From assembly GCA_019084025.1 (NCBI GenBank), contig JAHRBI010000007.1, positions 310,001 through 374,000 on the forward strand: 64,000 nt of DNA, written 5' to 3'. The translations under genes and the position numbers were made by a program. Origin of the DNA: Burkholderiaceae bacterium DAT-1 (GTDB lineage Bacteria > Pseudomonadota > Gammaproteobacteria > Burkholderiales > Chitinimonadaceae). The stretch's first letter is position 1. The number at the start of each line of letters is the position of its first letter. Under the pieces are notes generated by a model that saw nothing but the letters and a program-made list of their open reading frames with translations, was not told the DNA's origin and ran no database searches. Below are positions 40,622 through 49,718 of the stretch, piece after piece.

Positions 40622-42331
40622 ATGACTCAAGATACTTCCGCCGCGTCGACACCGGCAGCGTCAAACTTTATTCGTTCCATCATTGATGCCGACCTTACCT
40701 CCGGCAAGCATCAGCGTACTGTCACGCGCTTTCCGCCGGAACCTAATGGCTATGCGCACATCGGCCACTGCAAGGCGATCTGCATCAACTTTGGTATCAA
40801 GGAAGACTACAAGGCCAAGGGTCTGGCTAGCGAATGTAATCTCCGTTTCGACGATACCAATCCGGAAAAGGAATCCGAAGAGTACGCACTTGCCTTCCAG
40901 GAAGACGTACGCTGGCTGGGATTCGAGTGGGACGGCGAGGTACGCTGGGCATCGGACTACTTTGATCAATTGTATGCATATGCCGAAGAACTGATTCTGG
41001 CGGGCAAGGCATTCGTGTGCGAACTGAATGCCGAAGAGATGCGTGACTATCGTGGTGATTTCGTGAAGCCGGGCCGTAACAGCCCCTTCCGTGATCGCAC
41101 GATTGAAGAAAATCTTGATCTGTTCCGCCGCATGAAAGCGGGGGAATTTGAAGACGGCAGCAAGACACTGCGTCTGAAAATCGATATGGGTTCGCCCAAT
41201 CTGAATCTGCGTGACCCGGTCATTTATCGAATCCGCCGCGCACACCACATTCGCACGGGCGATAAGTGGTGCATCTATCCGATGTACGACTACACCCACT
41301 GTATCTCTGACGCGATTGAAGGCATTACGCATAGCCTGTGCTCGCTGGAGTTCGAAGATCACCGTCCGCTGTACGACTGGGTGCTCGATAACATCACCAT
41401 CGCCAGCCATCCGCAACAGATTGAATTCAGCCGTCTCGAACTACTGCATGCCATTACCTCCAAGCGCAAGCTGAACCAGCTGGTGGTGGAAAACAAGGTT
41501 ACCGGCTGGGATGATCCGCGCATGCCCACTATTTCCGGCATGCGTCGCCGTGGCTACTCGCCAGCCGGTCTGAAGTTGTTTGCGCAACGCTGCGGTGTGT
41601 CCAAACAACCGAATGTGATCGACTACAGCATTCTCGAAGGCGCTGTGCGTGAAATGCTGGAAGCCGAAGCGCCACGCGTCATGGCTGTACTGGATCCGAT
41701 CAAGGTTACCCTGACCAATTTCGAGCCGGGCGTCACCTCCAGCCGCAGCGCGCCATTCCATCCGCATCACCCCGAATTTGGTGAGCGCGATGTACCAATT
41801 GCGCCAACGCTCTATATCGAACGTGATGATTTCGCCGAAGTGCCGCCAGCAGGCTGGCAGCGTCTGACGGCCGGTGGCGAAGTGCGCCTGCGCTACAGCT
41901 ATGTGATCAAATGCGATGAAGTGATCAAGGACGCATCCGGCAAGGTGGTCGAGCTGAAATGTTCAATTGATCCGGCCACGCTGGGGCAGAATCCGGTCGG
42001 CCGCAAGGTGAAGGGCGTGATTCACTGGGTGAGCGCAGAGCATGCACTGGAAGCCGAAGTTCGCCTGTACGACCGACTGTTTACGGTCGAGCGTCCGGAT
42101 GCAGTGCGCCGCGAAGATGGCCAGTACGAAGACTTTGTGCAGTTTGTGAACGAGCAATCATTGACTGTTGTAAAGGGCTATGTTGAAGCCTGCGTGCGCG
42201 ATGCCGCGCCGGAAACACGCTATCAGTTTGAACGACTGGGCTACTTCGTGACCGACCGCAAGGATCATCAGCCTGGCAGCAAGATCGTGATGAACCGCAC
42301 GGTTGGTCTGCGCGACGCATGGCAGAAATGA
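40622..42331 (+). CDS. glnS: Glutaminyl-tRNA synthetase
   Basis: 569 aa. Class I synthetase. The HIGH motif is in [15 protein letters not shown], the KMSKS equivalent is [10 protein letters not shown], and [10 protein letters not shown] is the GlnRS block. Catalytic core to ~350, then two beta-barrel anticodon-binding domains. The start MTQDTSAAS was chosen because the 25 codons before it have no family likeness; a ribosome site is not obvious. The HD-domain gene follows after seven bases. Confidence 0.97.
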   Translation: MTQDTSAASTPAASNFIRSIIDADLTSGKHQRTVTRFPPEPNGYAHIGHCKAICINFGIKEDYKAKGLASECNLRFDDTNPEKESEEYALAFQEDVRWLGFEWDGEVRWASDYFDQLYAYAEELILAGKAFVCELNAEEMRDYRGDFVKPGRNSPFRDRTIEENLDLFRRMKAGEFEDGSKTLRLKIDMGSPNLNLRDPVIYRIRRAHHIRTGDKWCIYPMYDYTHCISDAIEGITHSLCSLEFEDHRPLYDWVLDNITIASHPQQIEFSRLELLHAITSKRKLNQLVVENKVTGWDDPRMPTISGMRRRGYSPAGLKLFAQRCGVSKQPNVIDYSILEGAVREMLEAEAPRVMAVLDPIKVTLTNFEPGVTSSRSAPFHPHHPEFGERDVPIAPTLYIERDDFAEVPPAGWQRLTAGGEVRLRYSYVIKCDEVIKDASGKVVELKCSIDPATLGQNPVGRKVKGVIHWVSAEHALEAEVRLYDRLFTVERPDAVRREDGQYEDFVQFVNEQSLTVVKGYVEACVRDAAPETRYQFERLGYFVTDRKDHQPGSKIVMNRTVGLRDAWQK

Positions 42332-42338
42332 GCAGCTG

Positions 42339-42923
42339 ATGGTCAGCCTGGATCAGCAACTCAACTTCCTGCTGGAAATTGATCGACTAAAACTCGTTGC
42401 GCGCCGCACCCGCACGGTGGGTGGTGCGCGCGCCGAGAACAGTGCCGAGCATTCCTGGCATGTAGCCATGATGGCGATGACGCTTGCGCCGCATGCTAGC
42501 GAGCCGATTGACATCGACCGTGTTATCAAGCTCCTGCTGGTGCACGATATTGTCGAGATCGATGCCGGTGATACGTTTCTGTACGATGCCGCAGCATCTC
42601 AAGACAAAGCCGAACGGGAAGCTGCGGCTGCAGATCGCATATTCGGCTTGCTACCGGCCGATCAGGCGGCTCGGTTGCGGGCGCTGTGGGATGAGCATGA
42701 AGACAAAGCCACGGCCGAGTCCCGTTTTGCGCATGCCTGTGATCGCGCAATCCCCATGCTGATTAACCTGACCAACGAAGGGATCAGCTGGCAGGAAAAT
42801 TCGGTGCGCTTCGAGCAAGTGATTGCGCGCAATCAACCGGATATCGAGTCGATTGCGCCTGCATTGTGGCAGTGGTTGCTGCCACGTCTAGAATCCGCCC
42901 GGGATCGTGGGTGGCTGCGTTGA
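42339..42923 (+). CDS. HD-domain phosphohydrolase (YfbR/HDDC2-like)
   Basis: 194 aa. HD motif: H38 in AENSAEHSWHVAMMAM and H69-D70 in LLLVHDIVEIDAGD, plus a later conserved Asp in FAHACDRAIP. This fits the family of metal-dependent 5'-deoxynucleotidases and related hydrolases; the substrate cannot be assigned. It follows glnS closely and ends in a terminator, so the pair is probably one unit. Confidence 0.88.
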   Translation: MVSLDQQLNFLLEIDRLKLVARRTRTVGGARAENSAEHSWHVAMMAMTLAPHASEPIDIDRVIKLLLVHDIVEIDAGDTFLYDAAASQDKAEREAAAADRIFGLLPADQAARLRALWDEHEDKATAESRFAHACDRAIPMLINLTNEGISWQENSVRFEQVIARNQPDIESIAPALWQWLLPRLESARDRGWLR

Positions 42924-42926
42924 ATG

Positions 42927-42963
42927 TGAGCCCCGTGCTAACGTAGTTAGCAGGGCTCATTTT
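42927..42963 (+). terminator. Intrinsic terminator after the HD-domain gene
   Basis: TGAGCCC(CG)TGCTAAC-GTA-GTTAGCAGGGCTCA: 14 paired bases with a two-base bulge, then TTTT. It overlaps the stop region of the convergent unknown gene. Confidence 0.85.
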
Positions 42964-43603
42964 CTACATGTTCGCACAGCTTTATCTCCGGTGACATGCG
43001 GGAAGTAGGGCTTGCGTCAACTTCATGGCTATTCGACACAATCCGGTTCAGCTGATCCTGCAACGCAGTTAGACTGGCAATCATTGTCATGATTTCTGCA
43101 TTAGCTGCGAGTTGGTATTCGGCGACCGCGCGGGACCTGATGAACTCTGCCCGCATCAGCGCCGTCGAAATTCTCGAGTCGTTAATCGTATTGCTGGTGC
43201 CGATGTAAACCATACGATTGGTAGGTCGTTTCCCGAATCGAGGGATGGTGACGCCGAAGCTTACTTCGGTCACATCTCGGCCGGATCGTTTTCTATGGAT
43301 CGGCCCTGATATCCCCGCGGGGAGATTGGTCTGCTTGTTTTGATTACGATGTTTTCGTAATCCAGTCGGGGCGTCCAATAGACGGATTCGTTGCTTTAGT
43401 TCCACAACGGCCAATAATAAAGACTGAATTGCGCCTGCAGGTGTGTGCTGTTTGTCTGAAAAAAAGACCCATTTTCCGTACCGGAGCTGCCATCCATGAG
43501 TGCGAACATCATCGATGCGCTGTATATAGGCCGGGCAGGGGATCGCTTCTCCAGCGTATGGGCTGACGATGCGGATCTTTTCAGATGAATGTGCTGTTTT
43601 CAT
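42947..43603 (-). CDS. Hypothetical protein, possibly leaderless
   Basis: 218 aa, not recognised. The N-terminal ~45 residues include IPCPAYIQRIDDVRTHGWQLRYGKW. A basic middle segment holds GISGPIHRKRSGRDVTEVSFGVTIPRFGKRPTNRMVYIGT, and a helical C-terminus follows. The middle GISG...VYIGT pattern weakly recalls AP2-type DNA-binding domains of phage and mobile-element proteins, but this is only an impression. No ribosome site lies before the ATG; instead a -10-like TATAAT ends six bases upstream. It stands alone between glnS and hemE, suggesting an insertion into a housekeeping region. Confidence 0.65.
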   Translation of the reverse strand: MKTAHSSEKIRIVSPYAGEAIPCPAYIQRIDDVRTHGWQLRYGKWVFFSDKQHTPAGAIQSLLLAVVELKQRIRLLDAPTGLRKHRNQNKQTNLPAGISGPIHRKRSGRDVTEVSFGVTIPRFGKRPTNRMVYIGTSNTINDSRISTALMRAEFIRSRAVAEYQLAANAEIMTMIASLTALQDQLNRIVSNSHEVDASPTSRMSPEIKLCEHVENEPC

Positions 43604-43608
43604 AATTG

Positions 43609-43635
43609 ATTATATATAAAATATTAATGTCACAA
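43609..43635 (-). promoter_or_regulatory. Promoter-like pair directly before the unknown gene
   Basis: On the minus strand: TTGTGA (43635-43630), 15-base AT-rich spacer, TATAAT (43614-43609). The spacer is short, but the -10 is perfect. Predicted start is at or next to the ATG (43603). Confidence 0.45.
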
Positions 43636-43726
43636 CTTATCACATCGAATTTCCGCCTGCAAACTTGCGCAGCCTCAACTCATAGCCAGTTCTTGATCAA
43701 TTGGATGAAAGACATCGGCAAAGGGG

Positions 43727-43735
43727 TGGCATAAT
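43727..43735 (+). promoter_or_regulatory. Extended -10 promoter candidate for hemE
   Basis: TGGCATAAT: TGN plus CATAAT (5/6). No good -35. Transcription would start near 43742, 44 bases before hemE. Confidence 0.4.
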
Positions 43736-43785
43736 GCCGGGGTACGATTATCTTGCACACGAATCATTGCCTGCTGGACACGCCG

Positions 43786-44850
43786 ATGACGCAATTGAAA
43801 AATGACACCTTCCTGCGCGCGCTATTGCGCGAGCCCACTGAGTACACGCCACTCTGGCTGATGCGCCAGGCCGGGCGCTACCTGCCCGAGTACTGTGCCA
43901 CACGTAAGCGTGCGGGCTCTTTTCTAAATCTTTGCAAATCTCCGGAAATGGCGACAGAGGTTACATTGCAGCCTCTGGAGCGATATCCGCTGGATGCAGC
44001 GATTCTGTTTTCAGACATTCTCACCATTCCCGATGCTATGGGGCTTGGGCTGTATTTTGCTGAAGGAGAGGGGCCGAAATTTGAACGTCCGCTGCGTCAC
44101 GAAGCAGACATTCTGAAGCTATCCGTGCCCGATATCGCCGATACACTGGGCTATGTGACCGATGCCGTGAGTTCAATCCGCAAGGCACTAGATGGCCGCG
44201 TGCCGCTCATTGGATTCTCGGGCAGCCCTTTCACGCTGGCGTGTTACATGATTGAGGGCGGTGGATCGGATACATTCAGTCGTGTCAAAACGATGATGTA
44301 TGACCGTCCCGATCTCTTGCGCCATATTTTGGACGTAAATGCCCGCACCGTCACCGAGTACCTGAATGCACAGATCGAATCCGGCGCGCAGGCAGTTCAG
44401 ATTTTCGATACCTGGGGCGGAGCCCTTGCCTATGGTAAGTATCAGGAATTCTCGCTTGCCTACATGAAGCAAGTGATTGCCGGACTCAAGCGCGAACATG
44501 AAGGCCGGAAAGTCCCCGTCATCGTATTTACCAAGGGTGGCGGTTTATGGCTTGAAGAGATTGCCGACAGTGGCGCGGATGCACTCGGTCTTGACTGGAC
44601 CATGAATCTGGCGGACGCGCGCCGCCGCGTTGGGCATAAGGTTGCATTGCAGGGTAATTTTGATCCTAATGCCCTATTTGCCAATCCGGTAGCAATCGAA
44701 GCAGAAGTGGCTCGCTTGCTGGGAGATTTCGGCCATGGCGCGGGACATGTATTTAACCTTGGTCACGGGATTTCCCAGTTTACGCCCCCTGATCATGTGA
44801 CAGCATTAGTGGATGCGGTACATCGCTTGTCGCGTACCTACCACAACTAG
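43786..44850 (+). CDS. hemE: Uroporphyrinogen decarboxylase
   Basis: 354 aa. It removes four carboxyl groups from uroporphyrinogen III to make coproporphyrinogen III in heme synthesis. The active-site block is [14 protein letters not shown] near the N-terminus, with the conserved Asp region [31 protein letters not shown], and the C-terminal FNLGHGI. The start at 43786 (MTQLKND) fits the family; the ribosome site is weak. hemE next to priA is a known order in betaproteobacteria. Confidence 0.97.
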   Translation: MTQLKNDTFLRALLREPTEYTPLWLMRQAGRYLPEYCATRKRAGSFLNLCKSPEMATEVTLQPLERYPLDAAILFSDILTIPDAMGLGLYFAEGEGPKFERPLRHEADILKLSVPDIADTLGYVTDAVSSIRKALDGRVPLIGFSGSPFTLACYMIEGGGSDTFSRVKTMMYDRPDLLRHILDVNARTVTEYLNAQIESGAQAVQIFDTWGGALAYGKYQEFSLAYMKQVIAGLKREHEGRKVPVIVFTKGGGLWLEEIADSGADALGLDWTMNLADARRRVGHKVALQGNFDPNALFANPVAIEAEVARLLGDFGHGAGHVFNLGHGISQFTPPDHVTALVDAVHRLSRTYHN

Positions 44851-44958
44851 CCAACATCAGCACCAAAGCGGTGCGAGTTGCCTGAGCTTGATTATTTCAA
44901 TCAATATCAGGGACTTGCACCATTTTTTTCATGTCCGTGCTGCGATTGCCGCTCTAAC

Positions 44959-44967
44959 TTATGCACA
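44959..44967 (+). promoter_or_regulatory. DnaA-box match TTATGCACA
   Basis: It fits TTATNCACA exactly. Confidence 0.4.
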
Positions 44968-45145
44968 AAATTTGACAGCGCGAATTTTATTCTTGTCAAG
45001 CGCAAGTGCGTTTGTACAAAAATAATGCATCAATAGTATCTTGTTGATTTTAAAAGGATAAATTTTCGGCCTATTTTTTAGGCACTTCAGAAAATTGCTA
45101 GGTAGAACGGGGATTTAGCAAAAAATCGCGTAAATACCCACATAG

Positions 45146-45154
45146 TTATCCACA
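45146..45154 (+). promoter_or_regulatory. DnaA-box match TTATCCACA
   Basis: A perfect match to the high-affinity DnaA box, 80 bases upstream of priA. Confidence 0.5.
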
Positions 45155-45233
45155 GCTTCTGTGGGCAACTTTGCAACTGGTTGAAACACAACACAATCGG
45201 CCGATAATCGGCTGCGTAAGGCGATGAAAGAGC

Positions 45234-47396
45234 ATGACATTCTTTGTTCAGGTTGCGCTGGATGTGCCACTGGATGGTGCATTCGATTACACCGCAGAGC
45301 AGGTGTCCGCTGCAGATGTTGGCCGCAGAGTCGTGGTGCCTTTTGGCAACCGTAAGTTGGTGGGAATTATCCTTGGCGTCAGTGCCCAGCCGAGCAACCC
45401 GGAGATCCGGCATAAAGCCATTATCGCCATTCTCGAGGATATGCCCGCGCTGCCGGTAGATGTGCTGGCGATGCTCCGTTTTTGTTCTGCTTATTATCAC
45501 CATCCGCTTGGGCAGGTGATTCAGACCGCATTACCGACCCGCCTGCGTGATCCTGCACCGTTCAAAGTGGTTGAGTCGCTGAATTATCAGTTACGTGATG
45601 CTGCTGCACTCAAGGCGATGCTGCCCGCTCGGGCAGTGATGCAACATCGGCTGGCAACGTTTCTATCGGAACCACGTACTGAGGATGAAATCCGCGCGCT
45701 TTCGCCCGGCGCGTGGAAGCTCGTGCAAAGCTGGCTAATCGAAAAGGTGGCATACGCGGTCAAGCAGCATCCGCCGATCATTTCCGCCAGCGGTGCGTTG
45801 CAGCTTAACGCAGACCAAGCTGCAGCAGTTGAGGGCATTGCTTCATCTGCTGGCTTTGCGCCTGCCTTGCTCATGGGGATTACCGGGAGCGGTAAAACAG
45901 AGGTCTATCTCCAGGCGATTGCCAGTATGCTTGCGAAAGGTAAGCAAATACTGATTCTGGTGCCAGAAATTAACCTTACACCGCAGCTCGAAGCCCGATT
46001 TCGTGCCCGATTTGCTGGCATTGCACTGGTTTCGCTCCATTCTTCAGTAGCTGATGGTGATCGTGCGCAAGGCTGGATGGCAGCAGCCCGAGGTGATGCA
46101 AGGATTGTTCTGGGTACCCGTCTGGCTGTATTTACGCCCATGCCATCGCTGGGGCTGATTGTCGTCGACGAAGAGCATGATGCCAGTTTCAAGCAGCAGG
46201 AAGGCCTGCGCTATTCCGCACGTGACATGGCGGTATGGCGGGCAAATCAGCGCAATGTACCTATTGTCCTGGGTTCCGCTACGCCCAGTCTGGAGACGTG
46301 GCATAACGTACGGACAGAAAAATATCGCTTGCATCTTTTAAGAGAACGCGCAGTATCCGGTGCAAAGCCACCACAGATCAGCCTGGTGAATACCCGGCGC
46401 CAGAGTCTGGTGGAGGGTTTGCATCCCGGGGTGCTTCAGGCTATTCGGGATCGGGTCGCACGAAAGGAGCAGGTACTTGTCTTTATTAACCGACGAGGTT
46501 ATGCGCCTGTTGTGCATTGTGGCGAGTGTGGCTGGATGGCGGCGTGTACGCGCTGTGCCGCAAGGCTAACCGTACACCTGCGCGAGCGTACCCTGCGCTG
46601 TCATCATTGCGGACTTGAGGAACGTCTGCCCGCACGTTGCCCTGGGTGTGGCAATCAGGATGTTCGCCCTGTCGGACAGGGTACGCAGCGCATTGAAGAG
46701 TTTCTGTCGAGCCAGTTCGCCCATGCAAAGGTGATCCGGATTGATCGGGATAGTACGCGTCGCAAGGGCAGCTTTGAAGCCGCGCTTGAGGATATTCATG
46801 AAGGGCGAGCCGATATTTTGATCGGCACGCAAATGCTGGCTAAGGGACATGACTTCCCGAATCTGACACTCGTTGTGGTTGTTGGCGCAGATAGTGGACT
46901 ATTCAGCGCGGATTACCGCGCAGCCGAGAGAATGTATGCATTGCTTGCGCAGGTTGCCGGCCGGTCTGGGAGAGGGGATAAACCCGGCACTGTACTGATC
47001 CAAACCGATTTCTCCGATCATCCCTTGTTTCAATCATTGATTCGTGATGATTACGCCAGCTTTGCCGATGCCGAGCTTGCGCAAAGGCAGACCGCACAAT
47101 TTCCACCGGTATGTGCTCAGGCCATTCTCCGCGCAGATGCACTTGTCCTCGCAGACGCGTTAGCATTTCTTCGCCAGGCACTTGCCTTGGCGCCAGTAAC
47201 GCCCGGCATCGTCGTTTATGACCCAGTGGAAGCCTCGATGGTTCGGCTAGCCAACCGCGAGCGTGCTCAGGTACTTGTGCAGTCCAGCCATCGTGGCGCA
47301 TTGCGTACTTGGCTTGCGCAGTGGATGCATGCATTGCGTCAGGTACGGCACGCCAAAGTGCGCTGGTCACTTGATGTCGACCCGCTAGAGGTTTAG
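45234..47396 (+). CDS. priA: Primosomal protein N' (PriA helicase)
   Basis: 720 aa. A 3'-5' helicase that reloads the replisome at stalled forks. The N-terminal DNA-binding domain begins VQVALDVPLDGAFDYTA. Walker A is GITGSGKTEVYLQ, the DEAH-type box is DEEHDASFKQQEG, and the zinc-binding cysteines run through CGECGWMAACTRCAARL, RCHHCGLEE and CPGCG. The helicase C-terminal part has IGTQMLAKGHDFPNLTLV and VAGRSGRG. A perfect DnaA box lies in its upstream region. Confidence 0.97.
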   Translation: MTFFVQVALDVPLDGAFDYTAEQVSAADVGRRVVVPFGNRKLVGIILGVSAQPSNPEIRHKAIIAILEDMPALPVDVLAMLRFCSAYYHHPLGQVIQTALPTRLRDPAPFKVVESLNYQLRDAAALKAMLPARAVMQHRLATFLSEPRTEDEIRALSPGAWKLVQSWLIEKVAYAVKQHPPIISASGALQLNADQAAAVEGIASSAGFAPALLMGITGSGKTEVYLQAIASMLAKGKQILILVPEINLTPQLEARFRARFAGIALVSLHSSVADGDRAQGWMAAARGDARIVLGTRLAVFTPMPSLGLIVVDEEHDASFKQQEGLRYSARDMAVWRANQRNVPIVLGSATPSLETWHNVRTEKYRLHLLRERAVSGAKPPQISLVNTRRQSLVEGLHPGVLQAIRDRVARKEQVLVFINRRGYAPVVHCGECGWMAACTRCAARLTVHLRERTLRCHHCGLEERLPARCPGCGNQDVRPVGQGTQRIEEFLSSQFAHAKVIRIDRDSTRRKGSFEAALEDIHEGRADILIGTQMLAKGHDFPNLTLVVVVGADSGLFSADYRAAERMYALLAQVAGRSGRGDKPGTVLIQTDFSDHPLFQSLIRDDYASFADAELAQRQTAQFPPVCAQAILRADALVLADALAFLRQALALAPVTPGIVVYDPVEASMVRLANRERAQVLVQSSHRGALRTWLAQWMHALRQVRHAKVRWSLDVDPLEV

Positions 47397-47546
47397 CGCA
47401 TATTCCCGTCGCAACTGATCGCAGAATTTCCGCGGCTTGTCTCTGAATAGCCGCAGTTCAGCCCCCTGCAAATGCACGTTGCGCGCTATCGCTGATAGGA
47501 TGACTCTTATCAAACAACAAGTCACGATAGGCGAACGGAGGCGTGC

Positions 47547-48338
47547 ATGATCGAGGTTAAATCGCTAGCCAAGCGATTCAAATTACCCAAAAAGCGCAAA
47601 ATTGTGCCAGGTACCATAGATGAACGCGAAGTAGACGGTTGGTTTGAAGCCGTCCGTGACGTTTCATTTCATGCAGCGAGTGGCGAGATCCTAGGCCTGC
47701 TTGGACCCAATGGCGCAGGCAAGACAACATCTTTGCGCATGCTATCCACTGCCCTTGCGCCCACACAGGGAAGCGTGCTGGTCGATGGCGTGGATCTGGT
47801 CAGCGACCCATTAGCCGCACGTCGCAAAATAGGCTTTCTGTCTGGTGCAACTGCATTGTATGGCCGACTGACCGTTCGCGAGAATATTCGCTATTTTGCT
47901 GACGTACATGGCTTGTCTGCGTCAGATGCCGCAAAGCGTGTTGATTCACTGCTCAAGCGTCTGGAGATGGAGCAATATGCGGATCGCCGCGCAGATTCAC
48001 TGTCCGCAGGGATGAAACAGCGCGCACTGATCGCGCGTTCGGTTGTGCATGCGCCACGTGTATTGGTGCTCGATGAACCGACTACCGGCCTCGACATTCT
48101 GGGCGCTCAGCTGGTGCTGTCATTTATGCAGGAATGCCGAAAAGATGGTGTTGCCGTGGTGTTTTCTACGCATCACTTGCACGAAGTAGAGACCCTCTGT
48201 GAGCGGGTCGCGGTCATTGATGTGGGTACAAGCCAATTTGAAGGCACAGTATCATCTCTGCGCGATGCCGGTCAGGGCGATCTGGCAAGGGGGTATCTAT
48301 CCTGTCTTCGTTCCACCCGGCAAGGAAAGGGCGCGTAA
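47547..48338 (+). CDS. natA: ABC transporter ATP-binding protein, NatA type
   Basis: 263 aa. Walker A is GPNGAGKTT, the signature is LSAGMKQRALIARS, Walker B is VLVLDEPTTGLD, and the H-loop is STHHL. An insert near 15-30 (KKRKIVPGTIDEREVDGWF) is typical of NatA-like proteins with a NatB partner. GGAGG lies before the start. Two bases separate it from the permease gene. In Bacillus NatAB exports sodium; the substrate here is not certain. Confidence 0.88.
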   Translation: MIEVKSLAKRFKLPKKRKIVPGTIDEREVDGWFEAVRDVSFHAASGEILGLLGPNGAGKTTSLRMLSTALAPTQGSVLVDGVDLVSDPLAARRKIGFLSGATALYGRLTVRENIRYFADVHGLSASDAAKRVDSLLKRLEMEQYADRRADSLSAGMKQRALIARSVVHAPRVLVLDEPTTGLDILGAQLVLSFMQECRKDGVAVVFSTHHLHEVETLCERVAVIDVGTSQFEGTVSSLRDAGQGDLARGYLSCLRSTRQGKGA

Positions 48339-48340
48339 TC

Positions 48341-49540
48341 ATGTGGACGATTTTCCGTAAAGAATTGCTCGAAGTATTCCGCGACCGGCGTACGCTGATT
48401 TTGATGCTGGTTGTGCCCGGGCTGATTGTGCCGCTTTTGATTGGTGGATTCTCCTTTCTAGCCAAGAGTCGCCTCGAGCAAGAGTCTCGCCGTGTGTACA
48501 AATATGCGGTCTTTAATGCGCCTGATTCGCCATCCTTTGATCAGCGTCTGTCGGCCATGCCGCAAATGCGCCGCGTAGAGTGGGCTGATCCAGCAACGAC
48601 CGCCAAGGCAATCAAGGAAGAAAAGCTCGATTTTGTAGTCACCATTCCTAAAGGTACGGAACAGCGCATTGCAGGGGGCGACCAGGTCAACATCACGTTG
48701 CAATATAACGCGGCAACGTCTGCTGACATCATCGGGAAGCGCATGAAGGCGCTGATTGCCGACTGGGGAGACGAATTACGTAGTCAGGCACTGGCTTCCC
48801 GCGGACTGGATCAGCATGCGCAAAAGGTACTCGCCAAACCGGTTACCCTGACCATCAATAGCACGGCCAATGATCGTGAACGGCTTGGCGAGATGGTCGG
48901 AGCGATGCTGCCTTACTTTCTGCTCATTTTTGGCATTCAAGCAGCAATGGTATGCGCCATGGACATGGGGGCAGGTGAAAAGGAGCGGGGTACACTGGAG
49001 TCATTGCTCTTATTGCCTGTGCCACGGAGTCAACTTGTGCTGGCCAAGTTCCTGGCGGTCGGTCTTGTGGGTTGCGCAACCAGTCTGTTTACCGTGATTT
49101 CACTCGCACTATGGGCAACTGGTTTGCTCAGGGGCAGCGGTATGAATGACCTTGTGGCCATCATCAGTTCAATCACCATGACGGATTTTGCACTGATTGC
49201 GATGCTGATTCTGCCCGCAATGGCCATTATCTCCTCCTTGCTGCTTGTGCTGTCGTTCCATGCTCGCAGTGTGAAGGAGGCCAGTACTTACGGTGCTCAG
49301 GTCATGATGCTGGCAATTGTGCCGATCATGCTATCCATGCTGCCGGACATGCGCCTCGATGCTGGCTGGGCATGGGTGCCGCTAACCAATATCTCCTTGG
49401 CAGTAAAGGAAATCATTAAGGGCACGCTGGGCGTAAAAGAATTGGCGATTGTGATGTCATCAACCGTACTGGTTGCAAGTGCGCTCCTCTTTGCCTGCAA
49501 ACGCTGGTGCGAGCGCGAGGAAGTATTGTTCCGGAGCTAA
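48341..49540 (+). CDS. natB: ABC-2 type permease, NatB type
   Basis: 399 aa. One membrane helix near 18-40 (LILMLVVPGLIVPLLIGGFSF), a large extracytoplasmic domain to ~185, then five or six helices. MGAGEKERGTLESLLLLPVPRSQLVLAKF is the hallmark ABC-2 segment. It forms an exporter with the ATPase encoded two bases upstream. The pair ends with a terminator. Confidence 0.88.
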   Translation: MWTIFRKELLEVFRDRRTLILMLVVPGLIVPLLIGGFSFLAKSRLEQESRRVYKYAVFNAPDSPSFDQRLSAMPQMRRVEWADPATTAKAIKEEKLDFVVTIPKGTEQRIAGGDQVNITLQYNAATSADIIGKRMKALIADWGDELRSQALASRGLDQHAQKVLAKPVTLTINSTANDRERLGEMVGAMLPYFLLIFGIQAAMVCAMDMGAGEKERGTLESLLLLPVPRSQLVLAKFLAVGLVGCATSLFTVISLALWATGLLRGSGMNDLVAIISSITMTDFALIAMLILPAMAIISSLLLVLSFHARSVKEASTYGAQVMMLAIVPIMLSMLPDMRLDAGWAWVPLTNISLAVKEIIKGTLGVKELAIVMSSTVLVASALLFACKRWCEREEVLFRS

Positions 49541-49574
49541 TCTGCACCATCTTTTCATGACGAAAATATGAACG

Positions 49575-49607
49575 CGCCAGCCCTGCACAGGCTGGCGTTG
49601 TTATTTT
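49575..49607 (+). terminator. Intrinsic terminator of the ABC exporter operon
   Basis: CGCCAGCC / GGCTGGCG, 8-bp stem with a seven-base loop, followed by TTGTTATTTT. Confidence 0.85.
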
Positions 49608-49718
49608 GTGCCGTGTGCATGTAAAGCGATGTTTTTACACTTTGATCTGAAAGGAGATTGTCTATTCTCAATACTGGGCGAACTGGCGTCAGCCCGAACA
49701 ACATATAACGAGGGAATC

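Larger units (their letters stand above)
44851..45233. other. AT-rich hemE-priA intergenic region with DnaA-box matches
   Basis: 383 bases, AT-rich between ~44940 and 45130, with no supportable gene. It holds TTATGCACA and TTATCCACA on the plus strand, a GCCTA-TTTTT-TAGGC hairpin (45069-45083) and CCACAG-CTT-CTGTGG (45150-45164), which overlaps the second box. Confidence 0.6.

Noticed and set aside
42947-43603. AP2/ERF-type integrase-like protein
   Set aside because: The resemblance is limited to a short GISG...VYIGT pattern; no catalytic residues or mobile-element ends were seen, so it is left as hypothetical.
44851-45233. Chromosomal replication origin
   Set aside because: Only two DnaA boxes and no dnaA, rpmH or gidA nearby; too little for an origin call.
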